Origin: Fidelibacterota bacterium
GTDB taxonomy: Bacteria; Fidelibacterota; UBA8477; JABMPR01
DNA length: 64,000 nt
Assembly (NCBI GenBank): GCA_021734255.1
Contig: JAIPJM010000001.1
Span: 124,001-188,000 of the forward strand
Direction of reading: 5' to 3'
Made by a program: the position numbers and the translations under genes
The notes under the pieces: model-generated
Told to the model about the DNA's origin: nothing
Seen by the model: the letters and a program-made list of their open reading frames with translations, nothing else
Databases searched by the model: none
Shown here: positions 10,501-20,193 of the stretch, in pieces
Layout of the letters: each line of letters opens with the position of its first letter
Numbering within the stretch: position 1 is the stretch's first letter

Positions 10501-10608
10501 GTGGTCTCTTCCATCATGCTGAAAAAATAGGGATTTGATTGAGGGGATGAAGAAAAATATTGAACATGGGATTTGATTTTGGAGCTGTGGGGTGTAGTTT
10601 TCTCATTC

Positions 10609-11199
10609 ATGAAGCATTTGGCGCCCATTCTTGCTGTTTTGATCCTCCTTGGTGGATGTGAGCTGTTTGCTCCAAGAGAAGCAGAACCACCTCTGGATAC
10701 AACGGATCCTTATGCCTGGATACCACCAACCGCCCCAGAGATCGTTCTGGACAATCTGAAAAATTCATTTCCCGCTGGAAAAACGAACTATTTTCTGGAT
10801 GTGCTAAAACATGACCAGGGTCTCACCCCGGATTTTGTTTTTGTTCCCGACGCCGGCATTGCCAGTTCTCAGCCAGGCGTCTTTAATTCATGGGGCTATG
10901 TGGAAGAAGAAACTTTCATCACCAAACTCTTTGAGAGTCTACAAACTGGCGGATTTCAACGATTAATCTGGGATGTGGAACAGATCTCGCCCCTTGGAGA
11001 CACCTATGAGATCATTGCAGACTATCATCTTGTGTTGAGTTACAGCGATGGGGCTACGCAATTACCGGCTCAACTGGGAGGGCAGGCCACCCTAACGATC
11101 ATTCAGAATAACGACCTCCTGTACGAAATCTCCCGCTGGGAAGACCTGAACGCTGATACACTATCCTGCTGGACAGAACTCAAGGCCCAGGTCCAGTGA
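10609..11199 (+). CDS. Lipoprotein of unknown function
   Basis: ATG at about 10609, signal peptide MKHLAPILAVLILLGGC; part of ORF 10573-11199. Confidence 0.6.
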   Translation: MKHLAPILAVLILLGGCELFAPREAEPPLDTTDPYAWIPPTAPEIVLDNLKNSFPAGKTNYFLDVLKHDQGLTPDFVFVPDAGIASSQPGVFNSWGYVEEETFITKLFESLQTGGFQRLIWDVEQISPLGDTYEIIADYHLVLSYSDGATQLPAQLGGQATLTIIQNNDLLYEISRWEDLNADTLSCWTELKAQVQ

Positions 11200-11720
11200 T
11201 CGTCAAGTCCGGAGTGAGGCACTATGTGACGGGCATAATACTGCTTCTGTTTATCACCGGCTGCTGGAATCCATTTGCACCAACTCAAGGTGAGTTGGAA
11301 ACAGGCACCCTCCTTACCCTGACCGAACAACGATCTCCTGACGAGGTCCTCCAGAATTTCCGATATGCCTATATCTATAGAGACAGTATTGTCTACAGTG
11401 AGCTGTTTGACACCAGTTTTGTCTTTATTTACTACGATCCAGATGTCGGAGGCTCCGGCGGGTATAATTACTGGGGTCGAGATACGGAGTTAAGGACCAC
11501 CGGACGCTTATTCCGGGCGTTCGATCATTTCACACTGGTCTGGAACGCAACGATCAGTCAGGATACATCCCAAAACGGTATTATCAGCCAGACCAAGACC
11601 TTCGATCTATCCATTGGTGGGGATATCTTTCTGTCTGGCAACGCCATCTTTGAATTCAAAAAAGATTCTACGGCGAGTATCTGGCGCATCATCCGCTGGC
11701 AGGACGAATCCTTCTTTTAG
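11196..11720 (+). CDS. Lipoprotein of unknown function, probable paralog of the upstream gene
   Basis: Lipobox LLFITGC; 4-nt overlap with the upstream ORF; similar NPFAP/LFAPRE start and NF/LKN region. Confidence 0.6.
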   Translation: MIVKSGVRHYVTGIILLLFITGCWNPFAPTQGELETGTLLTLTEQRSPDEVLQNFRYAYIYRDSIVYSELFDTSFVFIYYDPDVGGSGGYNYWGRDTELRTTGRLFRAFDHFTLVWNATISQDTSQNGIISQTKTFDLSIGGDIFLSGNAIFEFKKDSTASIWRIIRWQDESFF

Positions 11721-11798
11721 GTTTTGCCGCGTCAGGTGTATTGCGTTTGACATCCATATGACCCACAATAAATTCGCAGACAATAAGCGAGGACCACA

Positions 11799-12209
11799 AT
11801 GATCATTCTGAATAAAGTCTTTTACTTCAATGCTGCACACCAATATGGGAACTCTTCCATGTCTGAGGCTGAGAACCTGGCCGCTTTTGGAAAAGATGTG
11901 CGCGTCCATGGACACAATTACGAGCTGACGGTGTCTGTTACCGGCGAGGTAAACCCGGAGACAGGGTTTATTGCTGACCTGGGTCACCTAAAAGATGTGG
12001 TAAACACCCGGGTTGTTGACATCGTTGATCATAGCCTGATTGAAAAAGACATCCCCTGGTTCGAAGGGAAGCAGCCGTCAACCGAAAATATGGTGGTATG
12101 GATCTGGGATTCGATCGAAAAACACCTGGAAACATGCACCCTGCACCGCATCCGGCTACAGGAAACCCCAACGATCTATACGGATTATTACGGTCCAAAC
12201 GCCAAATAG
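11799..12209 (+). CDS. 6-pyruvoyl-tetrahydropterin synthase / QueD family protein (catalytic Cys position is Asp)
   Basis: FNAAHQYG, VHGHNYELTV, DLGHLKDVV, DHSLI, PSTENMVVWIW, RLQETPT motifs. Confidence 0.88.
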   Translation: MIILNKVFYFNAAHQYGNSSMSEAENLAAFGKDVRVHGHNYELTVSVTGEVNPETGFIADLGHLKDVVNTRVVDIVDHSLIEKDIPWFEGKQPSTENMVVWIWDSIEKHLETCTLHRIRLQETPTIYTDYYGPNAK

Positions 12210-12257
12210 TCAACGGGTCCAACAATGAGCGTGTGAAATCACCACAGGGATGGATAT

Positions 12258-13064
12258 ATGAAATTTAATGACGATCCAGGTCCAGAGCTGATCAAACGTC
12301 GAGAACGGGTATTTCTGATCCTGGCCGGTCTGTTCCTGGGAACGCTGGCCATGTTGAATATCCTGGGGATCAGCCGATTCATCAAATTGTTCACGATGAA
12401 TTTTGATGGCTACGGAGAGGTTGTCTTCGCCGTGGCTGTCGGTGTGCTGCCCTACCCCCTGACCTTCCTGGCCACAGACCTGATCAGCGAACTTTATGGA
12501 AGAACCCGGGCCAATTTTGTGGTTTTTGTAGGCCTTATTTTGAATCTCTGGGTCATCTTCATCCTCTGGCTGGGTGGGATCATGCCAGGCTTTGAAGAGA
12601 TAAGTGCCTCCGGGGAGTTGGTTCGGGATGCTGCTGGACGCCTACCGGTCTTTTTTGAGGTTCGAGCGCTTACATTTGGAGCGGTCGCCGCCTCCATGAT
12701 CGCTTACCTGGCGGCCCAGTTTGTTGATGTGTATATGTTCCACTTCTGGAAGAATCTGACCAAAGGAAAGCACCTGTGGCTCAGGAATAATGGCTCGACC
12801 CTGGTCAGTCAGTTAGTGGATACCACAGCTGTTATTCTGATCACGCACTATTACGCCCATGCCCTGCCGATTCATGACAATAAACCCATATTCGATCAAC
12901 TCATGATTTTCATACTGTCGGGTTACACGTTTAAATTGTTGGCTGCTCTGGTGGATACTGGACCCTTTTATCTCAGTGTACATTATCTTTCCCGATATTT
13001 GCAGATCGATCCACAGGCAGATCACGAAGGCGATAAATTATCCAAGCATCGGAGTCATGAATGA
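12258..13064 (+). CDS. yhhQ: Queuosine precursor transporter, YhhQ/VUT family
   Basis: Multi-TM protein with [18 protein letters not shown] and [21 protein letters not shown] motifs. Confidence 0.85.
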   Translation: MKFNDDPGPELIKRRERVFLILAGLFLGTLAMLNILGISRFIKLFTMNFDGYGEVVFAVAVGVLPYPLTFLATDLISELYGRTRANFVVFVGLILNLWVIFILWLGGIMPGFEEISASGELVRDAAGRLPVFFEVRALTFGAVAASMIAYLAAQFVDVYMFHFWKNLTKGKHLWLRNNGSTLVSQLVDTTAVILITHYYAHALPIHDNKPIFDQLMIFILSGYTFKLLAALVDTGPFYLSVHYLSRYLQIDPQADHEGDKLSKHRSHE

Positions 13065-13630
13065 AAGACATAACAAAAATGGAAAACCTGACACGCGAGC
13101 TCTTGCTGGAGATCGGTGAAGACCCTGACCGGGAAGGATTATTAAAAACACCACACCGGGTAGCCAAGGCCTGGCGATTTATTGCCAAAGGCTATGAGCA
13201 GGAGCTAAGCGATGTACTGAATGACGCCATCTTTGAAGACAAGTGCTCAGAAATGGTCGTTGTCAGGGATATCGAGTTCTTCAGCATGTGTGAACACCAC
13301 ATGCTGCCCTTTTTTGGAAAAGCTCATGTCGCCTATATCCCAAGAGGCAAAGTGATCGGTCTTTCCAAGATCCCCCGAATATTGGAGATGTATTCAAGAC
13401 GGCTGCAGATCCAGGAGCGGATTACCCACCAGGTGGCTGAAGCACTGGAAAGCCTGTTGGATCCAGCCGGCGTGGCCGTTGTTCTGGAGGGGCGTCATCT
13501 CTGTATGCAGATGCGGGGAGTTGAAAAACAGAATTCTTTTGCCACCACATCAGCCATGCTGGGTGAATTTCATGATGCAGCTGAAACCAGAGCGGAGTTC
13601 TTGAGTATAATCGGTCTAAGGAACTTGTAA
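13061..13630 (+). CDS. folE: GTP cyclohydrolase I
   Basis: [51 protein letters not shown]. Confidence 0.95.
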   Translation: MKDITKMENLTRELLLEIGEDPDREGLLKTPHRVAKAWRFIAKGYEQELSDVLNDAIFEDKCSEMVVVRDIEFFSMCEHHMLPFFGKAHVAYIPRGKVIGLSKIPRILEMYSRRLQIQERITHQVAEALESLLDPAGVAVVLEGRHLCMQMRGVEKQNSFATTSAMLGEFHDAAETRAEFLSIIGLRNL

Positions 13631-13674
13631 AACGGCCCTGGCCGCTGATATCAAAGCGCACACAGAGAGAAAAT

Positions 13675-15096
13675 ATGTCTGACAATCTAAAAAAACTATT
13701 CAGTGATCATTTTGATGAGCAGGTCACATCATTCGAACCGCTGGCTGCTCACGGGTCTAACCGACAGTATTCCAGAATTAAAAGCGACAAGCGGTCCGTG
13801 ATTGGTGTGACCAACGCTGACAGGCTTGAGAATGAGGCCTTCATCGATTTTTCCAGACATTTCAGAAAGAAAGGGCTGGCGGTTCCAGAGATCTATGCTG
13901 AGGACCTGGACGATAACGTCTATCTGGAAGAAGATCTGGGTGATGAGACGCTTTTTGATTATCTGCAGACAGTCAGGGGGGGTAAAAAAGAGTTTCCAGA
14001 TGAGTTGCTGGCTGTTTATGAGCAGGTCGTAGATCGTCTCCCCGAGTTCCAGATAAAAGGGGGTGAAGGACTGGATTACAGTAAATCCTATCCCCACCAC
14101 AGTTTTGATCGACAGTCCATGATGTGGGACCTGAATTATTTCAAATACTATTTTTTGAAGCTGGCTCATGTCCAGTTCAACGAGCAGAAGCTGGAGGCTG
14201 ATTTTAAGACCTTCATCGACTTTTTGCTCTCAGCCGATAGTGATCATTTTCTCTATCGTGATTTCCAGTCTCGTAATGTCATGCTTAAAGATGGAAAACC
14301 CTGGTTCATTGACTACCAGGGGGGTCGCAGAGGCGCGCTCCAGTACGATATTGCCTCTCTTTTATTTGACGCCAAAGCAGATCTTCCTTTTGAGGTGAGA
14401 GAAAAGCTTTTGGACAGGTATCTGTCGGCAGCTGAAAAACTTATCCCCATTGACCGGGAGGCCTTTACCAAGCATTATTATGCCTTCGTTTACATCCGGA
14501 TCATGCAAGCCATGGGTGCCTATGGTTATCGCGGTTTTTATGAGAGGAAAACCCATTTTCTTCAGAGTATTCCCTATGCGATCCAGAACCTGGAATACCT
14601 GGTTCAGAAGGTGGATCTCCCTGTTGAGCTGCCTGCTATGATGGATGTATTTCAGCAGCTGATCCGCTCATCGGCTCTCCGTGAATTCGGGAAGGCGAAC
14701 CTGCGTCTCAAAGTCCGGATCGTCAGTTTCTCCTACAAGCATGGTGTTCCGGTAGACAATAGGGGCCATGGTGGTGGTTTTGTCTTTGATTGCCGTTTTC
14801 TCCCCAATCCGGGCCGAGATATTGTCTATAAACAGTTGACGGGCAATGATCCAGAGGTCATTGAGTGGTTTGCAGACAAACCAGATATGGACCGCTGGTT
14901 AAAGCGGGTGTATAATATGGTAGATGCAGCCGTGAACAGCTACCAGGAGCAGAATTTTACCGACCTGATGGTGTCATTTGGATGCACGGGTGGTCAGCAC
15001 CGTTCCGTACATTCTGCAAATCGACTGGCGGCACACCTGCAGGAGACCCATGATGTTGATGTGGTCCTGAGTCATAGAGAGCTCGATGAAGCTTAA
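13675..15096 (+). CDS. AmgK-like sugar kinase (APH fold) fused to a RapZ C-terminal-like domain
   Basis: N-terminal APH-like HFLYRDFQSRNVMLKDGKPWFIDYQGG; C-terminal RapZ-like SFSYKHGVP...FVFDCRFLPNPG...FGCTGGQHRSVHSANRLAAHL. Confidence 0.85.
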   Translation: MSDNLKKLFSDHFDEQVTSFEPLAAHGSNRQYSRIKSDKRSVIGVTNADRLENEAFIDFSRHFRKKGLAVPEIYAEDLDDNVYLEEDLGDETLFDYLQTVRGGKKEFPDELLAVYEQVVDRLPEFQIKGGEGLDYSKSYPHHSFDRQSMMWDLNYFKYYFLKLAHVQFNEQKLEADFKTFIDFLLSADSDHFLYRDFQSRNVMLKDGKPWFIDYQGGRRGALQYDIASLLFDAKADLPFEVREKLLDRYLSAAEKLIPIDREAFTKHYYAFVYIRIMQAMGAYGYRGFYERKTHFLQSIPYAIQNLEYLVQKVDLPVELPAMMDVFQQLIRSSALREFGKANLRLKVRIVSFSYKHGVPVDNRGHGGGFVFDCRFLPNPGRDIVYKQLTGNDPEVIEWFADKPDMDRWLKRVYNMVDAAVNSYQEQNFTDLMVSFGCTGGQHRSVHSANRLAAHLQETHDVDVVLSHRELDEA

Positions 15097-15120
15097 GGTT
15101 TTGCAGGGCACCGGCAAACG

Positions 15121-15843
15121 ATGAAAGCCATGCTTTTTGCCGCAGGCAGGGGAACAAGGCTGCAGCCTTTGACGAACAACACACCGAAATGCCTGGTAAA
15201 GGCCGGGGATCGCACCCTTCTTGAACATAACATCCAGTATCTGAAAAACGCAGGTGTTGACACCGTTGTTGTGAATGTTCACCACTTGGCGGACCAGGTC
15301 ATCGCGTATGTTGAAAGCCAAAGCTTTGGAGTAGAGATCCACACCTCCCATGAAAGAGACCTTTTGGAGACGGGAGGCGGCCTGCTGAAAGCGCGGCATC
15401 ATTTTGAGGATGAGGATGATTTTGTGGTCTGTAACAGTGATATCTATACAGATTTTGATTTAAGGGTTCTGCTGGGCACACACAGGGCGGAAAACAACTT
15501 AGCCACCCTGGTGGTTGCCCAGCGGGAAACAAGCCGTTATCTTCGATTTGACGATCATTCCTTGCTGTGCGGCTGGGAGAATAGGATATCTGGAGAGAGC
15601 ATTTCCTGGTCCAGCGTTCACTATACCACCAAAGCTTTTAATGGTCTGCAGGTTATGTCGCCCGGTATTTTTGATTATATGGACGGAAGAGAGCAGGCGT
15701 TCTCGACCATACCGGTTTATCTGGATGCCGCGGAACAGGGGGAAAGGATTCAAGCCTTTCCTATGGGTGATGCCTTCTGGATGGATATAGGTACGCCTGA
15801 AAAGCTTGACGCCCTGAACGAACACCTGTATCACAATAAATAA
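15121..15843 (+). CDS. Sugar-phosphate nucleotidyltransferase (MurU-like)
   Basis: MKAMLFAAGRGTRLQPLTNNTPKCLVKAGDRTLLEHNI; follows the AmgK-like gene. Confidence 0.85.
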   Translation: MKAMLFAAGRGTRLQPLTNNTPKCLVKAGDRTLLEHNIQYLKNAGVDTVVVNVHHLADQVIAYVESQSFGVEIHTSHERDLLETGGGLLKARHHFEDEDDFVVCNSDIYTDFDLRVLLGTHRAENNLATLVVAQRETSRYLRFDDHSLLCGWENRISGESISWSSVHYTTKAFNGLQVMSPGIFDYMDGREQAFSTIPVYLDAAEQGERIQAFPMGDAFWMDIGTPEKLDALNEHLYHNK

Positions 15844-15860
15844 ACGGCAAAGGAAAACCC

Positions 15861-17246
15861 ATGTCTACTGATCAGTATGATGTTGCAATTATTGGTGGTG
15901 GCCCCGGCGGATATGTTGCCGCCATCCGGTCTGCCCAGCTTGGGCACAGAACGGTCATTATCGAAAAATCGGCACTTGGTGGTGTTTGTTTGAACTGGGG
16001 CTGTATTCCAACCAAAGCCCTTCTGAAAAGCGCTGAGGTATTCCGTTCTATCCAAAAGGCTAAAAAGTATGGCGTGACGGCGCCAGAGGTCAGCGTGGAC
16101 TTCCCTGCCGTGATCAAGCGCTCCCGCCAGGCGGCTGAATCACTCTCGAAAGGCGTTTCATTTCTAATGAAGAAGAATGGTGTTGATGTTGTGGATGGGA
16201 AGGCGACCCTGCTTGGCGATGGTAAAATACTGGTAAATGATGAAGAAATGATGGCTACTAACATCATTCTGGCCACAGGAGCAAGAGCCCGGCCACTGCC
16301 CCACACCCCTTTTGATGGCAAGACTGTCATCTCAGCCAAAGAAGCGATGATCCTGGAAGCGGCTCCCGAAGAACTGGTCATCGTAGGTGCCGGAGCCATA
16401 GGTGTTGAGTTTGCTGACTTTTATGCAGCCATGGGGTCAAAGGTAACGCTCGTAGAAATGTTGCCCCACATACTTCCAGTTGAGGACGAAGAGGTGTCTA
16501 ATGAGCTGGAAAAACTATTCAAGCGCAGGCGCATCAAAAGCTTGACCTCGAGCACAGTTGAAAAGATCGAGGTAAACAAAGGGCGGGCAGTCGTCCATGT
16601 TAAAGGGGCTGACGATGCAATGCAGGAGCTCTCAGCTGACAAAGTGCTGGTAGCCATTGGTGTCCAGGGAAATGTTGAGGACCTGGGTCTGGACACCGCC
16701 TCCGTTGAACTGGAGAAAGGCTGGATCAATACAAATGAATACATGCAGACCAGTGCCGCTGGTGTCTATGCCATTGGTGATGTTGCTGGCCCACCGTGGT
16801 TGGCTCATGTTGCCTCCCACGAAGGCATTACTGCTGTTGAGCATCTGTCAGGCCTGGATGTGAACCCCATGCATTATGACAATGTACCGGGATGCACCTA
16901 CTGTTCCCCCCAGGTCGCTTCTATCGGGTTGACGGAAAAAGCAGCCCGGGAAGCTGGCCATGAGATCAAGGTTGGAAAGTTCCCCTACAAAGCGTCAGGA
17001 AAAGCCATGGCATCTGGCGAAACGGATGGATTCACCAAGCTTATTTTTGATGCAAAGTATGGTGAACTGCTCGGCGCACATATCATCGGGGCTGAGGCAA
17101 CAGAGTTGATCGCAGAGGTCGGTCTTGCCCGCTCACTCGAAGCAACACACGAGTCAATATTTGATACGATTCATGCCCACCCCACACTCTCTGAAATGAT
17201 CATGGAGGCAGCAGCTCTTGCTCTGGATAAGGGAATTCATGTCTAG
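15861..17246 (+). CDS. lpdA: Dihydrolipoyl dehydrogenase
   Basis: GGGPGGYVAAIRSAQLG, GGVCLNWGCIPTKALL, AHPTLSEMIMEA. Confidence 0.93.
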   Translation: MSTDQYDVAIIGGGPGGYVAAIRSAQLGHRTVIIEKSALGGVCLNWGCIPTKALLKSAEVFRSIQKAKKYGVTAPEVSVDFPAVIKRSRQAAESLSKGVSFLMKKNGVDVVDGKATLLGDGKILVNDEEMMATNIILATGARARPLPHTPFDGKTVISAKEAMILEAAPEELVIVGAGAIGVEFADFYAAMGSKVTLVEMLPHILPVEDEEVSNELEKLFKRRRIKSLTSSTVEKIEVNKGRAVVHVKGADDAMQELSADKVLVAIGVQGNVEDLGLDTASVELEKGWINTNEYMQTSAAGVYAIGDVAGPPWLAHVASHEGITAVEHLSGLDVNPMHYDNVPGCTYCSPQVASIGLTEKAAREAGHEIKVGKFPYKASGKAMASGETDGFTKLIFDAKYGELLGAHIIGAEATELIAEVGLARSLEATHESIFDTIHAHPTLSEMIMEAAALALDKGIHV

Positions 17247-17297
17247 AGTTTTTCCAGAAAAGCGCTTCCCAAAATACCGGGATAAAGCAAAATAATT

Positions 17298-17453
17298 ATG
17301 GCTAAAAAAGCGGAAAGCCCTTTAAGTAAAGACTTTTGTTATTCCCAAAATATTGGGATACATGCAGATTTCAATTATCCTTGCCCGATAAAAAGTGGAT
17401 CGGTGCACACGGAGATCGGCGGGTGTGTCGTCAGGGTGTGTACCCGCAGATGA
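17298..17453 (+). CDS. Putative 51-aa small ORF overlapping the lipB start (ATGA)
   Basis: ATG 17298 to TGA 17451-17453; stop overlaps the likely lipB ATG at 17450; no clear SD. Confidence 0.25.
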   Translation: MAKKAESPLSKDFCYSQNIGIHADFNYPCPIKSGSVHTEIGGCVVRVCTRR

Positions 17454-18091
17454 AAAATTTAACAGTCATTCGGATGGGGTTGGTGCCTTATGAAGAGGCC
17501 TGGAATTTCCAGCGCGATATGCACGCAAAAAGGTTAGCGGGTGAAATTAATGACACCCTCATTCTGTTAGAACACCCCCCTGTTTATACCCTGGGAAAAA
17601 ATGCTGGTGATGAAAATTTAATTGATCCCGGCGACGCTGAAGTGATACAAAGCGACCGGGGTGGCGATATCACCTGGCATGGTCCTGGACAGCTCGTGGG
17701 GTATCCCATTTTTAACCTGGAAGACCATCAGAAAAGTGTGAGTTGGTATATGCGAAGTCTGGAGGATACGATCATCAAAACCCTGCAGAAATTCGCTATC
17801 GACAGCGAGCGGATCAGAGGCTTGACCGGTGTATGGGTGGGAGATAAAAAAGTGTGTGCCATGGGGGTGCGATTGTCTCGCTGGGTTACCATGCATGGAT
17901 TTGCCTTGAATGTGAGACCGAAGATGTCATATTTCAATGGCATGATACCCTGCGGAATCCAGGGAAAAGGGGTGACAAGCCTGAAGGAATTACTGAACAA
18001 AGATATTGAGATATCAGCAGTGACACCCTTTTTGATAGACGCATTTAGCAGCATATTCGGGTTTGACCAGATCGAAGAGAGAGCGGATTGA
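17450..18091 (+). CDS. lipB: Octanoyltransferase LipB
   Basis: GGDITWHGPGQLVGYPIFNL, GVWVGDKKVCAMGVRLSRWVTMHGFALNV, GIQGKGVTSL; ORF open from 17336. Confidence 0.92.
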   Translation: MKNLTVIRMGLVPYEEAWNFQRDMHAKRLAGEINDTLILLEHPPVYTLGKNAGDENLIDPGDAEVIQSDRGGDITWHGPGQLVGYPIFNLEDHQKSVSWYMRSLEDTIIKTLQKFAIDSERIRGLTGVWVGDKKVCAMGVRLSRWVTMHGFALNVRPKMSYFNGMIPCGIQGKGVTSLKELLNKDIEISAVTPFLIDAFSSIFGFDQIEERAD

Positions 18092-20100
18092 GTAAAAATT
18101 ACAAGGGCTATAGCAAAAAACACCTGATGAAGATCTTTAGGCTCATGGCCACGTCCAGAAGAATGGATGAAAAGATGCTGACTTTGCTCCGGCAGGGTAA
18201 ATCCTTCTTTCATATTGGCGCAGCTGGCCACGAGGGGGCCCAACTGGCCTGTGCCTTGAACATCAAACCGGGTTATGACTGGGCCTATCCCTATTACCGT
18301 GACCAGGCCATGGTGCTGGGTCTGGGAGCCAGTATAGACGACCTTTTCCTGGGGTTTCTGGCGAAACAGGATGATCCCAGTTCAGGTGGACGCCAAATGC
18401 CCCAGCATTTCGGTCACAAAGAACTGAATATTGTCTCTCAATCCAGCCCCACAGGTACCCAATATCTTCAAGCGGTAGGAACAGCCATGGCCCTCAAAAG
18501 AGAGGGAAAAGATGCGCTTGTTTATGTCTCCTCCGGTGAAGGGACAACCAGCCAGGGTGAGTTTCACGAAGCTTTGAACTGGGCTAGCCGTGAACAACTA
18601 CCGGTCCTGTTCCATATCGAGGATAATGGCTATGCCATATCAGTACCCAAGGCAGAGCAGATGGCCATGGGATCCGTTTTTGACATGGTTGGCGGTTATC
18701 ACAACTTGAACAGGCTTGAGACAGACGGTACCAACCTGTTTTCTTCCCAGAGAACCTTCCGTAAGGCTGTAACAAGTATTCGCCGAGGTGATGGACCGGC
18801 GCTGGTGGTATCCAATGTGGTTCGTCTCATGCCCCACTCCTCTTCAGATGATCACAGAAAGTATCGAGATACCGCTGATCTGGCCAATGACCTGAAAAGA
18901 GACCCCATCGAAAATTTCAGAAAGATCTGTGAAGATGATGGGATCATTACCGCAGAAGAGTTCCAGGCCGTCTGGGATGAGGTCGTTCAAGAGGTGGATG
19001 ATTCAGCCGATAGAACCCAGAAAGCAGCTTACCCTTCGAAAGCTGATGCCATTACCCATGTGGTAAACGAAGACACCTCACATGTGAAAGCAGGACCCAT
19101 TGAGCCCCTTGGTGAAGCGATCGTTATTGTCGATGCGATCAATCATGCCCTGTATGAAGAAATGGAGCATAACGAAAAGATGCTCATTTATGGCCAGGAT
19201 GTGGCTGATGGGAAAGGTGGGGTCTTCACCGCAACCAAAGGATTATCAACGGCGTTTACTGGCAGGGTCTTCAGTTCACCCCTGGCAGAGGCTTCCATCA
19301 TTGGTACAGCTGTTGGTGCTGCTGTCGCTGGTCTGAAGCCGGTCGTGGAGATTCAATTTGGAGACTATATCTGGACAGGCATGATGCAGATCCGAAATGA
19401 GGTTGCTACCATGCGCTACCGCAGCAATAATGCATTTTCTGCCGGTATTGTCATGCGCGTGCCGGTGGGCGGATATATTCACGGAGGGCTCTGCCACAGC
19501 CAGAGCATTGAAGGTTTTTTCATGCACCTGCCGGGGATTCACATTGCTTATCCTTCCAACGCAGCAGATGCCAAGGGTTTGTTGAAATATGCGTGTAGAA
19601 TCGATGATCCCGTTCTCTTTTTGGAGCACAAAGGGATGTATCGCCAGGGGTTCGCAAAAAGACCGGAGCCCAGTTCCGATTACCTGCTCCCCTTCGGCCA
19701 GGCAGCCGTGGTCCGGGAAGGTCAGGACCTGAGTATCATCACCTATGGGATGATGGTGTACAAAGCCATTGAAGCGGCAAAGAAATTGGAAAAAACACAC
19801 GGCGCGTCCGTTGAGGTGGTGGATCTACGGACTCTGTCTCCCCTGGACAAGAAAACCGTAGGGGCATCCATTCAAAAATGTAACAAAGCCATGGTGGTTT
19901 ATGAGGACACCTTGACAGCCGGCCCGGGAGCTGAGGTGGCGGCTATCATATCAGAAGAATTCTTTGAATACTTGGATGGTCCAGTATTGAGGGTGGCTGC
20001 CAAGGATAGTCCGATTCCTTTCAACTGGGATCTTGAGGATGAAGTGCTGCCCCAAACAGAAGATATTTACGATAAAGCCACACGCTTGTTGGGCTTTTGA
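18088..20100 (+). CDS. 2-oxoacid dehydrogenase E1 component, fused alpha/beta subunits
   Basis: Alpha half (GEGTTSQGEFHEALNWASREQLPVLFHIEDNGYAIS) and beta half (ALYEEMEHNEKMLIYGQDVADGKGGVFTATKGL) in one ORF; overlaps lipB. Confidence 0.92.
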   Translation: MSKNYKGYSKKHLMKIFRLMATSRRMDEKMLTLLRQGKSFFHIGAAGHEGAQLACALNIKPGYDWAYPYYRDQAMVLGLGASIDDLFLGFLAKQDDPSSGGRQMPQHFGHKELNIVSQSSPTGTQYLQAVGTAMALKREGKDALVYVSSGEGTTSQGEFHEALNWASREQLPVLFHIEDNGYAISVPKAEQMAMGSVFDMVGGYHNLNRLETDGTNLFSSQRTFRKAVTSIRRGDGPALVVSNVVRLMPHSSSDDHRKYRDTADLANDLKRDPIENFRKICEDDGIITAEEFQAVWDEVVQEVDDSADRTQKAAYPSKADAITHVVNEDTSHVKAGPIEPLGEAIVIVDAINHALYEEMEHNEKMLIYGQDVADGKGGVFTATKGLSTAFTGRVFSSPLAEASIIGTAVGAAVAGLKPVVEIQFGDYIWTGMMQIRNEVATMRYRSNNAFSAGIVMRVPVGGYIHGGLCHSQSIEGFFMHLPGIHIAYPSNAADAKGLLKYACRIDDPVLFLEHKGMYRQGFAKRPEPSSDYLLPFGQAAVVREGQDLSIITYGMMVYKAIEAAKKLEKTHGASVEVVDLRTLSPLDKKTVGASIQKCNKAMVVYEDTLTAGPGAEVAAIISEEFFEYLDGPVLRVAAKDSPIPFNWDLEDEVLPQTEDIYDKATRLLGF

Positions 20101-20193
20101 AATTGAACCGGACACTGAGGCTCTCGAAGTGCAGGTTTTGATACCGCCGGAATTTCGAGTCTTACGATCTCCGGCAAACGAAATGGTGATCTT

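Noticed and set aside
20101-20193. GCCGGA...TCCGGC hairpin between the E1 and E2 genes
   Set aside because: Short intercistronic hairpin without T tract or conserved features; likely mRNA processing or chance.
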